Assembly: GCA_905234985.1 (NCBI GenBank)
Contig: CAJOJQ010000009.1
Location: 1 to 64,000, forward strand
Source: an uncultured Christensenellaceae bacterium
GTDB taxonomy: Bacteria > Bacillota > Clostridia > Christensenellales > Aristaeellaceae
Length of the DNA: 64,000 nucleotides
Direction of reading: 5' to 3'
Shown here: positions 8,516-15,445 of the stretch, piece after piece
Layout of the letters: every line of letters starts with the position of its first letter
Numbering within the stretch: the first letter of the stretch is position 1
Program-made: the position numbers and the translations under genes
The notes under the pieces: model-generated
Databases searched by the model: none
What the model was told of the DNA's origin: nothing
What the model saw: the letters and a program-made list of their open reading frames with translations, nothing else

Positions 8516-9094
8516 ATGGATCATTTTGAAATGGTGGAAAAGCTGCGGGCCAAGGCCAACGTGAGCTACGAAGAAGCGAAGGCCGCTCTGGAAAAGAGCG
8601 ATTGGGACATGCTGGACGCCCTGGTGCTGCTGGAAAACGAAGGCAAGGTAAAGGACGCCCCCGAAGCCAAGGAATACACCACCCAGGAAAAGAAGGAATA
8701 TTCCTGGAACACCGGCAGCGGCGAAGTAAAGGTGACCTTCTCCAGCGCTGTGAACAAGCTGTGGGACTGGATCAAGAAGCTGTTCCAGAAGGGCAACGCC
8801 AATCAATTTGTGATCACCCGCAAGGGCGACGAGCTGATCGCCATGCCCATCACGGTGCTGGCCCTGCTGCTGATCTGCTTCTGGCCCTTCTCCCTGGTGA
8901 TCCTGTTCGTGGGCCTGTTCTTAGGCGCGCGGTACAGCTTCCGGGGCCCGGACATCAACACCAACGTGAACGCTTTCATGAACAAGGCCCAGGATAAGGC
9001 GGCCTCCGCCGTGGAAATCCACGTGGAAAAGAACGAAACCAAGACCGCTGAAAGCGAAATTCCCGCCGACGAAGGCGAAAGCAAGGCAGAATGA
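8516..9094 (+). CDS. DUF4342 family membrane protein with UBA-like N-terminus
   Basis: The 192-residue protein has an N-terminal UBA/EF-Ts-like three-helix region (VSYEEAKAALEKSDWDMLDA, residues ~16-35) and a central DUF4342 region with amphipathic GSGEVKVTFSSAVNKLWDW. One or two membrane segments follow near residues 100-140 (PITVLALLLICFWPFSLVIL), with a charged C-terminal tail. Its biochemical role is unknown. It sits just upstream of a two-component system on the same strand, 70 bases away, with an inverted repeat and no T-run in the gap, so cotranscription and an envelope-stress link are possible. ATG with GAGGAGG 7 bases upstream. Confidence 0.75.
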   Translation: MDHFEMVEKLRAKANVSYEEAKAALEKSDWDMLDALVLLENEGKVKDAPEAKEYTTQEKKEYSWNTGSGEVKVTFSSAVNKLWDWIKKLFQKGNANQFVITRKGDELIAMPITVLALLLICFWPFSLVILFVGLFLGARYSFRGPDINTNVNAFMNKAQDKAASAVEIHVEKNETKTAESEIPADEGESKAE

Positions 9095-9164
9095 CCCATT
9101 AAAACGGAAACAGGGAGGGGCCTGAAAAGGTCTCTCCCCCGTTCCGGTTAAAGGAAGGCAGCGT

Positions 9165-9848
9165 ATGACGAAGATATTGCTGGTAGAGGACGAAGAAAAG
9201 CTGGCCCGGTTCGTGGAGCTGGAATTGAAGCACGAGGGGTACGAAGTGGACAAGGCCTTCGACGGCCGCGAGGGCCTGGAAAAGGCCGAGGGCGGCGGGT
9301 ACGACCTTTTGCTGCTGGACATCATGCTGCCGGGGCTCAACGGCCTGGAAGTGCTGCGCCGCCTCAGGAAAGCGGGAAACAGCATGCCGGTGATCATGCT
9401 CACTGCCCGGGACGCCGTCATGGACAAGGTGACAGGCCTGGACATGGGGGCCGACGATTACGTGACCAAGCCCTTTTCCATCGAAGAGCTTTTGGCCCGC
9501 ATCCGGGCGTCCCTCCGCAAGCAGAGCGCCCAGAAGCAGGAAACCGGCCTGCTTTCCTGCGGCGGTTTGACCATCGACGTTTCCCGCCACCGGGTCACGC
9601 GGGACGGCAAAGACATCGAGCTTACGGGCCGTGAATTTTCCCTGCTGCAATATTTTATGGAAAACAAAACCATCGTACTCACCCGGGACCAGCTGCTGGA
9701 AAAGGTCTGGGGCTACGAGTATTTGGGCGAAACCAACGTGGTGGACGTATATGTACGCTACCTGCGCGGCAAGATCGACGACGGCTTCGATCAGAAACTT
9801 TTGCAGACCGTGCGGGGCGTGGGCTACGTGCTGAGGGATGACGCATGA
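9165..9848 (+). CDS. OmpR/PhoB-family response regulator
   Basis: The 227-residue protein has a receiver domain (acidic pair D9/E10, phospho-acceptor D52 in LLLDIMLPG, T80, K102 in VTKPF) and a winged-helix DNA-binding domain (ELTGREFSLLQYFM ... VWGYEYLG ... RGVGYVLR). It is a transcription factor activated by phosphorylation. Its stop codon overlaps the start of the sensor kinase by 4 bases (ATGA), so the two are translationally coupled partners. Target genes are unknown; the upstream DUF4342 gene is the nearest candidate. Confidence 0.92.
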   Translation: MTKILLVEDEEKLARFVELELKHEGYEVDKAFDGREGLEKAEGGGYDLLLLDIMLPGLNGLEVLRRLRKAGNSMPVIMLTARDAVMDKVTGLDMGADDYVTKPFSIEELLARIRASLRKQSAQKQETGLLSCGGLTIDVSRHRVTRDGKDIELTGREFSLLQYFMENKTIVLTRDQLLEKVWGYEYLGETNVVDVYVRYLRGKIDDGFDQKLLQTVRGVGYVLRDDA

Positions 9849-10960
9849 AGGACGAAAGAAGGGTCAATTCCATTGCCCGGCGCATCAACCGCTACTGGCT
9901 GCGCCGCACCCTGCTGTTGATGGGCCTCATCGACGGGGTGCTGGGGGCCATGATCGCCGGGGGCTGGCTTTCTATTGCCGCGCCCTATTTCTGGCCCGCT
10001 TTGGCGGGGGTGGAGGTGCTGCTGCTTTTGCTGCAAGGCCGGGTGGGCAAGGATAAATCCCAGCGGCTCATGGAGCCTTTGGAGCGCATCGCCCAAACGG
10101 CGGAGGAATTGAGCCGCGCCCGGTTCGATCCTGAAAAGCTGCACCATTTGGAGGACGCCATCGGCACCGTATCCCCCCTGTCCCCCGACGCCCACGTGTA
10201 CACCGGCGACAAGGAGATGCAGGGCCTGGAAACCGCCATCAACAACATGCTGGCCCGCACCCAGGAAACCTACCGGGAGCAGAGCCGCTTCGTGTCCGAC
10301 GCCTCCCACGAGCTGCGCACCCCCATCGCCGTGATCCAGGGCTACGCCGATATGCTGAACCGTTGGGGCAAGGACGACGAAACGGTGCTGGAGGAAGGCA
10401 TTTCCGCCATCCAGTCCGAATCCACCCACATGAAAAAGCTCATCGAGCAGCTTTTGTTCCTGGCCCGGGGCGATAACGGCCGGACCCAGCTCACCCTGGA
10501 GCCGGTGGACATTTCCCAAATGCTGGCCGAAGTGTACGAGGAATCCAAAATGATCCACCCGGACCGTCAGTGGCGGCTGGACGCGGACACCTCCATTTTC
10601 GTCACCGGGGACGCGGATATGCTCAAGCAGACCGCCCGCATCTTAGTGGACAATGCGGTGAAATACACCAAGGAGGACGACAAAATTTCCCTCCGCGCCC
10701 GCATGAAGGACGGCGCGCCCTGCTTCGAGGTGCAGGACAACGGCATCGGCATCAAGCAGGAGGACTTAGCCCACATTTTCGACCGCTTCTTCCGTTCCGA
10801 TCCCGCCCGCGCCAGGGCCACTGGCGGCACGGGCCTGGGTCTTTCCATCGCCAAATGGATCGTGGAGCGCCACGGCGGGTATTTCGACGTATTTTCCCGG
10901 GAAGAATTCGGCACCCGCATCGGCGTAGTGCTGCCCCAGAAAGAAACGACGGAGGCCTAA
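9845..10960 (+). CDS. sensor histidine kinase, partner of the upstream regulator
   Basis: The 371-residue protein has two membrane segments close together near residues 22-65, leaving almost no extracellular loop, so it probably senses within or at the membrane. The dimerisation box carries the phospho-acceptor H155 in SDASHELRTP. The ATPase part has N (ILVDNAVKYT), G1 (VQDNGIGI), F (FDRFFRSD) and G2 (GTGLGLSIAK) boxes, so it should be active. The last 4 bases overlap the 3' end of the convergent GNAT gene. Confidence 0.92.
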   Translation: MKDERRVNSIARRINRYWLRRTLLLMGLIDGVLGAMIAGGWLSIAAPYFWPALAGVEVLLLLLQGRVGKDKSQRLMEPLERIAQTAEELSRARFDPEKLHHLEDAIGTVSPLSPDAHVYTGDKEMQGLETAINNMLARTQETYREQSRFVSDASHELRTPIAVIQGYADMLNRWGKDDETVLEEGISAIQSESTHMKKLIEQLLFLARGDNGRTQLTLEPVDISQMLAEVYEESKMIHPDRQWRLDADTSIFVTGDADMLKQTARILVDNAVKYTKEDDKISLRARMKDGAPCFEVQDNGIGIKQEDLAHIFDRFFRSDPARARATGGTGLGLSIAKWIVERHGGYFDVFSREEFGTRIGVVLPQKETTEA

Positions 10961-11388
10961 AGCTTTTTGGTAAAACAAATGATCCTGTTGGCTTCCGTAA
11001 AGCCCAAAGACAAATGAAATTTCAGGCTGTCGGTATTGGTCAGCTCGCAGTCGCTGGCAAATTCCCGGCAGCCTTTTTCTTTCGCCCAGCTTTCGCAGGC
11101 GGAAAGCAGGTGGGCGGCGCAGCCCCGGCGGCGGCAGGCTTCGTCCACATACACGCCCTCCAAATACCCCACGGGGCTGGATTTCGTGCCTTCCACGTAA
11201 TCACGGCGCAGGGCGCACTGGGCAAAGCCCACGACCCGCCCCGCTTCCTCCGCCACAAATACCGCCCCTTCCCCGGCGGTGTCCGCTTCTTCCCAATCCT
11301 GAATGAGTTCTTCAGGGTCGGCTTCCCACATCTTCCCCGCCAGGGCGGCGGCGGCGGGATAATCCTTGCTTTCCGCTTTCCGGATCAT
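10957..11388 (-). CDS. GNAT family N-acetyltransferase
   Basis: The 143-residue single-domain protein has GNAT motif A/B features (VVGFAQCALR, YLEGVYVDEACRRRGCAAHLLSACESWA, CELTNTDSLKFHLSLGF). It resembles the aminoglycoside 6'-acetyltransferase-like subgroup, but the acceptor cannot be assigned and resistance should not be inferred. ATG with AGGAGG 7 bases upstream. It is separated from sigH by a terminator and overlaps the convergent kinase gene by 4 bases. Confidence 0.85.
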   Translation of the reverse strand: MIRKAESKDYPAAAALAGKMWEADPEELIQDWEEADTAGEGAVFVAEEAGRVVGFAQCALRRDYVEGTKSSPVGYLEGVYVDEACRRRGCAAHLLSACESWAKEKGCREFASDCELTNTDSLKFHLSLGFTEANRIICFTKKL

Positions 11389-11409
11389 GTTTTGCCTCCT
11401 TTTCCAAAC

Positions 11410-11435
11410 AAAAAACGGGCAGGAATCCCCACCCG
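11410..11435 (-). terminator. terminator downstream of sigH
   Basis: The minus-strand RNA can form an 8-pair stem (CGGGUGGG with CCUGCCCG, including two G-U pairs) followed by six U. It lies just after the sigH stop codon at 11442 and before the GNAT gene. Confidence 0.6.
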
Positions 11436-11441
11436 CGAAAA

Positions 11442-12092
11442 TTATTGATCGTTTTCCGACCGGAATTTGAACAGCTTCCGTTTCACCCGCTGCAAAGCGT
11501 TGTCGATGGACTTCACATGGCGGCCCAGCAGCTCGGCGATTTCCTGATAGCTTTTCCCGTCCATGAACGCTTCCAGCACCTGGCGCTCCAAATCGGAAAG
11601 CACCTCGGAGATTTGGGTCTGAATACGGGCCAAATCCTCCTGGCTGATGTACAGCTCCTCAGGGTTGGTCACCCGGCCCTCGATCACGTCCAGCAGGGTG
11701 CGGTCGGATTCCTCGTCGTACAGGGGCTTATTCAGGCTCACGTAGCTGTTCAGGGGCACGTGCTTCTGCCGGGTGGCGGCCTTGATGGCGGTGATGATCT
11801 GGCGCTTCACGCACAGCTCCGCAAAGGAACGGAAGGAAGCCAGGCGGGCGGGCTGAAAATCCCGGATGGCCTTGTACAGGCCGATCATGCCCTCCTGCAC
11901 GATGTCCTCGTGATCCGCGCCGATGAGGAAATAGCTGCGCGCCTTGGAGCGCACAAAATTCTTGTACTTGTTCAGCAGATACGCCAGCGCCTGCCCATCG
12001 CCATTTTGGGCCAACACCACCGCTTCCTCGTCCGTCATGGACAGGAACTGTTCAAATTCCCGCTGTTCGTCCGCACTGGGAAAATCAGCCAT
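11442..12092 (-). CDS. sigH: RNA polymerase sporulation sigma factor SigH
   Basis: The 216-residue protein matches SigH (Spo0H), the early stationary-phase and sporulation-entry sigma factor. Region 2 contains DHEDIVQEGMIGLYKAIRDF and SFRSFAELCVKRQI; region 4 contains LSDLERQVLEAFMDGKSYQE followed by a helix-turn-helix (LGRHVKSIDNALQRVKRKL). The gene order mrnC-thyX-rlmB-sigH is typical of Clostridia and supports orthology. ATG with GGAGGT 6 bases upstream. Transcription probably enters from upstream genes and stops at the terminator just beyond. Confidence 0.93.
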   Translation of the reverse strand: MADFPSADEQREFEQFLSMTDEEAVVLAQNGDGQALAYLLNKYKNFVRSKARSYFLIGADHEDIVQEGMIGLYKAIRDFQPARLASFRSFAELCVKRQIITAIKAATRQKHVPLNSYVSLNKPLYDEESDRTLLDVIEGRVTNPEELYISQEDLARIQTQISEVLSDLERQVLEAFMDGKSYQEIAELLGRHVKSIDNALQRVKRKLFKFRSENDQ

Positions 12093-12115
12093 GGAGTACC
12101 TCCAAAGGCAGTAAT

Positions 12116-13177
12116 TTATTCTCTTCCGTTGAGCGCGACATACATCAGGATGCCCGCCGCCACGGAAGCGTTCAGGGAACCCACGCCGCCCCGCATGGGC
12201 AGACTCACCTTATAGTCGCAGGCTTCCAGCACCAGACGGCTGACGCCTTCGCCCTCCGCGCCCACGATCAGGGCCATGGGGCCGGAGAAGCTCACCTTGC
12301 GGTAATCCTCGCCGTCCATATCGGCGGCATAGAGCCAGACGCCCTGCTTTTTCAGCGTTTCTAAGGTGCGGGTCAGGTTGGTCACCCTTGCCACCTTCAC
12401 GGTTTCGATGGCCCCGGCGGATGCCTTCACGGCGGAGGGGGTCAGCCCCACGGCCCGGCGCTCCGGCACGATCACGCCATGGGCGCCCACGCAGGCGGCG
12501 GTGCGGATGATGGCCCCCAAGTTCTGGGGATCGGTCACGCCGTCCAGCACGATCAGGAAGGGCGCTTCATTCTTTTCCTGGGCTTCGGCCAGCATGTCCT
12601 CCACGTCGTAATACCGATAGGCGGAGGCAAAGGCCAGCATGCCCTGGTGGTTTTTGGTGATCTCGTCCAAGCGGCTGCGATCCACGGTCTGGATGGGGAT
12701 GTGGCGTTCCCGGGCCATGGAAATGATTTCCTTGGCTGTGCCGGACAAATCGCCCTTGGCTACCAGCAGCTTTTCGATATCGCGGCCGCTCTTGATGGCT
12801 TCCCGGATGGGATTGCGGCCGGACAGCAGGTTTTCCGGCGGCAGGAAGGCTTCATCCTTGGGCGGTTCGGGCCGGAATTCCTTTTTCGGCGCGGGCCTAT
12901 GCTCGGGCTTGGGCGCGGGCTTGCGGGGAGCGGGCTTTTCCTCAAAGCGTTTGGAATACCCCTCTTTTCTGGGCGCGCCCTGATAGCTGGATTTTTCGTA
13001 GGACTTGCCAAAGCGGCTGTCCTTCTTATACCCGTCCTTGCTGTTTTCCCGGCGCTGCTCCTCCGTTTTCGCGGTGGAGCGGCGGTAGCGGGTGCCCTCT
13101 TCTTCCCATTTGCTCTCGGCCCGCAGGTGATCCTTCCGGGTCATTTTCTTTTTGTTGAAATCCTGATAAAAAGGCAT
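12116..13177 (-). CDS. rlmB: 23S rRNA (guanosine-2'-O)-methyltransferase, RlmB family
   Basis: The 353-residue SpoU-family enzyme methylates a 23S rRNA guanosine (G2251 in E. coli RlmB). The C-terminal part (~110-353) has a substrate-binding domain (LLSGRNPIREAI) and the knotted SpoU fold with NLGAIIRTAACVGA, VGAEGEGVS and LPMRGGVGSLNASVA. The first ~105 residues are an unusual basic, Lys/Arg/Pro/Glu-rich, probably disordered tail that most RlmB proteins lack; it may help RNA binding. ATG with AGGAGAG 7 bases upstream. Confidence 0.9.
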   Translation of the reverse strand: MPFYQDFNKKKMTRKDHLRAESKWEEEGTRYRRSTAKTEEQRRENSKDGYKKDSRFGKSYEKSSYQGAPRKEGYSKRFEEKPAPRKPAPKPEHRPAPKKEFRPEPPKDEAFLPPENLLSGRNPIREAIKSGRDIEKLLVAKGDLSGTAKEIISMARERHIPIQTVDRSRLDEITKNHQGMLAFASAYRYYDVEDMLAEAQEKNEAPFLIVLDGVTDPQNLGAIIRTAACVGAHGVIVPERRAVGLTPSAVKASAGAIETVKVARVTNLTRTLETLKKQGVWLYAADMDGEDYRKVSFSGPMALIVGAEGEGVSRLVLEACDYKVSLPMRGGVGSLNASVAAGILMYVALNGRE

Positions 13178-13194
13178 GATGTTTCTCTCCTAAA

Positions 13195-13914
13195 TCAAAG
13201 GTTTTTGTATAATTCCCGCATTTCCGCCGCCTTGCCGCAGCTTCTGGCCCCTTCGGGACAGGGGCCGGAAACGCAGCCGGGACCCGCGTTTTCAAAGATC
13301 ACGGGGGCAGCCTGCTTGCACAGCTTCAGCATCTCCCGGGCCAGGGCGCGGATCTCCCACTGGGCGCGGTTGCAGCACCGCAGGGAGAAGAAATGCAGCA
13401 GTTCCCGGGCGTTCATGGTCACCGTGATGTGGGTTTCGCAGGCGTTGGGCAGCACGAAACGGGCGTCCTCGTTGCTTCCTTCGCCTTTCCCTAACTTTTC
13501 CTGCCAGGACACGTACCACGCCTGCATCTGGGCCATCTGCGCTTCAAATTCATTTACCGCTTCCTCGCCCAATTCCCGGATGCGGGGCGGAACGATGTAG
13601 CCGAAGCCTTTTTCCAGGCTCACGTATCGCTGGCTCTGCACCGAAAAGCTGGCGATGCGGTGGCGGGTCAATTGGGCCAGCAGCGCCCGGCTCACCCCGG
13701 ACACGCCGAAGGTGAAGGAGGCATGCTCCAATACGGACAGATGGCCGGAGGCCACAATGCGCCTAAGAAACGCCGCCTGATCCTTTTCGTTCACCAGCGC
13801 TTTCAGCTCGTCATATTCCATGGCGGAGTAGCAGGTGCGCGCCGCCAGGGCGCAGGTCTTTTCCGGGTCGGGGGTAAAGGCCAGCAGCTCCACTTGCAGT
13901 TGTTTTTCCGGCAT
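13195..13914 (-). CDS. thyX: FAD-dependent thymidylate synthase
   Basis: The ~239-residue flavoenzyme methylates dUMP to dTMP using methylene-tetrahydrofolate and FAD. The signature RHRIASFSVQSQRY is the ThyX motif. Other matches are CYSAMEYDEL, SGHLSVLEHASFTF and a C-terminal RNRAQWEIRAL-like stretch (here CCNRAQWEIRAL). ATG at 13914 was preferred to an upstream TTG because AAGGAG lies 12 bases before it. It starts 5 bases after the mrnC stop codon. A Cys-containing tail (CVSGPCPEGARSC) is a mild oddity. Confidence 0.93.
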   Translation of the reverse strand: MPEKQLQVELLAFTPDPEKTCALAARTCYSAMEYDELKALVNEKDQAAFLRRIVASGHLSVLEHASFTFGVSGVSRALLAQLTRHRIASFSVQSQRYVSLEKGFGYIVPPRIRELGEEAVNEFEAQMAQMQAWYVSWQEKLGKGEGSNEDARFVLPNACETHITVTMNARELLHFFSLRCCNRAQWEIRALAREMLKLCKQAAPVIFENAGPGCVSGPCPEGARSCGKAAEMRELYKNL

Positions 13915-13918
13915 CGCT

Positions 13919-14323
13919 TTATTCTTCTCCTTGAAGGTAGGGTTCAAGTTCCCTGATTTTCCCGCTCTGTCCGGTCAGATACAGGTAGCCCAGCAGGGCT
14001 TCCAGGCCGGTGGCCTCCGCGTATTCTCCCACGGAAGCGGACTTGGGCGCCCCGTGATGGGGATGGGCGTTGCGGCCCCGGCGCACAATGTCCGCTTCCT
14101 CCTCGGAAAGCAGCGGCAGCAGGCGGGCAAGCTCCCTGGCCTGGCTCACGGCGCTGACGGCTTCGTTGGAAGCGCGGTGCATGTCCCGAACCAGCAGGTT
14201 CTTTTGCAGCAGACGGGTGCGCACCAGCAGGGCGTGAACGCTGTCGCCCACATAGGCCAATTGCAGCGGCGACAGCATCCGGGCTTCCTCGGGCGCGAGG
14301 TTCGGCGAAAAATCCGTCATCAT
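13919..14323 (-). CDS. mrnC: Mini-ribonuclease III
   Basis: The 134-residue protein consists of an RNase III catalytic domain without a double-stranded RNA-binding domain, the definition of Mini-III, which matures 23S rRNA ends. Landmarks are LQLAYVGDSVHALLVR (catalytic Asp) and the GRNAHPHHGAPKSAS segment. The start (tandem ATG) overlaps the stop codon of the AraC-type gene, so translation may be coupled. In many relatives cysS precedes mrnC; here an AraC regulator does. Confidence 0.93.
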   Translation of the reverse strand: MMTDFSPNLAPEEARMLSPLQLAYVGDSVHALLVRTRLLQKNLLVRDMHRASNEAVSAVSQARELARLLPLLSEEEADIVRRGRNAHPHHGAPKSASVGEYAEATGLEALLGYLYLTGQSGKIRELEPYLQGEE

Positions 14324-15195
14324 TATTTCAGAGCGGTCTTGCTGTAGGCGGAGGGACTCATGCCCACGATGTTCTTAAAGGTTTTGGAGAAGTGGTAGGG
14401 ATCGTTCATGCCCACTTCAATGCCCGCCTGGCGCACGGTATAGCCTTCCTTGAGCAGCACCTTGGCCCGCTCCATTTTGCAGAAGAGCTGATAGCTCTGG
14501 GGCGGCATGCCCACTTCGGAAACGAAGCGCTTGCGGAAGGTTTCCACCGGCATGCGGGACAGGGCGGCCATATCGTTCAGGGAGAAGCTGTCGCGGTACT
14601 GGTTTTTGCGCATGGCGTCCACCACCTTGGCGATCTCGTGGGAGAGTACTGCGTCCATAGCCACGGGCTGGCCGGAGTGGGAGGCCAGCATGGCCCACAA
14701 AAGCTGCTGCAGCTGGGCGCTGGAAGCGTCCTCCGCCGCCGCCACGCGCACGGTGGCCTGCACGATGTGCTTGGCTAAGTTCAGCTGGCTGGGCAGCGCG
14801 CCCTGCTTCATGATGCGGTGGGGCAGCGCGCCCATCCGCTGCAGGAACGAACCCGCCAAAGCGCCGCCCACCATGATCCACAGCACCCGGGCTTCCTGGT
14901 GTACGTCCAGGATCACGCCCCGGGAGCCGGGGGGCAGCATGCAGCAATCGCCGCTGCGCAGGGTAAGGGACACGTCCTCGTTTTCCAGCTCCATGGCGCC
15001 GCTTTCCACCGCCAGCCACAGCCAATGCTCCATGGCGCGCAGGTTCTGCACGCCGCTCTGCAGCATGGCGGAGCCGGAGGCGGCAATGTATACGCCGCTG
15101 GCGCCGGCCAGGGCGTCCGGGGTATGCGCGCCTTCTACCAGTACGGCGGGCATATCGTTATCGGATTTATTTTGAAATAACAAAGAATCTGCCAT
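14323..15195 (-). CDS. AraC-family transcriptional regulator
   Basis: The ~290-residue protein has an N-terminal cupin-like sensor region (residues ~25-120, with RSGDCCMLPPGSRGVILDV) and two C-terminal AraC helix-turn-helix motifs (SLNDMAALSRMPVETFRKRF and YTVRQAGIEVGMNDPYHFSKTF). Such regulators usually respond to a sugar or small molecule and often act on neighbouring genes. Here the neighbours are RNA-processing and sporulation genes, an unusual context. ATG at 15195 chosen (GGAGG 9 bases upstream) over one two codons earlier. Has a consensus promoter. Confidence 0.88.
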   Translation of the reverse strand: MADSLLFQNKSDNDMPAVLVEGAHTPDALAGASGVYIAASGSAMLQSGVQNLRAMEHWLWLAVESGAMELENEDVSLTLRSGDCCMLPPGSRGVILDVHQEARVLWIMVGGALAGSFLQRMGALPHRIMKQGALPSQLNLAKHIVQATVRVAAAEDASSAQLQQLLWAMLASHSGQPVAMDAVLSHEIAKVVDAMRKNQYRDSFSLNDMAALSRMPVETFRKRFVSEVGMPPQSYQLFCKMERAKVLLKEGYTVRQAGIEVGMNDPYHFSKTFKNIVGMSPSAYSKTALK

Positions 15196-15226
15196 AAACA
15201 TTCCTCCATTCCGTGTTTACGCTCTT

Positions 15227-15255
15227 ATTTTACCTCCCAAATCTTACATTGTCAA
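15227..15255 (-). promoter_or_regulatory. promoter of araC-mrnC-thyX-rlmB-sigH
   Basis: Minus strand TTGACA (15255-15250) and TAAAAT (15232-15227) with a 17-base spacer, about 30 bases before the AraC start. It is the only strong promoter I see for the run of minus-strand genes down to sigH. Confidence 0.65.
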
Positions 15256-15365
15256 TAGAGGTGACCGTAATTTACATAGTATGCATGAATCCAGACGCCG
15301 CAAAATGGTGAAAACATATAGAAATTGGCTGGAAAACGCCCCAATCATTTCTAATTGTCAAACCA

Positions 15366-15394
15366 TGGACAAATCCGCCCGGATATGGTACACT
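15366..15394 (+). promoter_or_regulatory. promoter of the SpoIID-type gene
   Basis: TGGACA (15366-15371) and TACACT (15389-15394) with a 17-base spacer, 51 bases before the chosen ATG. It lies inside what would be an N-terminal extension if an earlier start were used, which argues against that extension. Confidence 0.5.
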
Positions 15395-15445
15395 GCGAAT
15401 GACCGCGAAACCGTTACACTTTTCACCGCCGGAGGAACCGATTCG

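Noticed and set aside
10957..11388. Aminoglycoside acetyltransferase resistance gene
   Set aside because: It has general GNAT motifs only; the similarity is too broad to claim drug resistance.
12479..13600. 373-codon plus-strand frame opposite rlmB and thyX
   Set aside because: It lies antisense to two well-supported genes, has no ribosome binding site and shows low-complexity Gly/Ala/His composition typical of GC-rich antisense frames.
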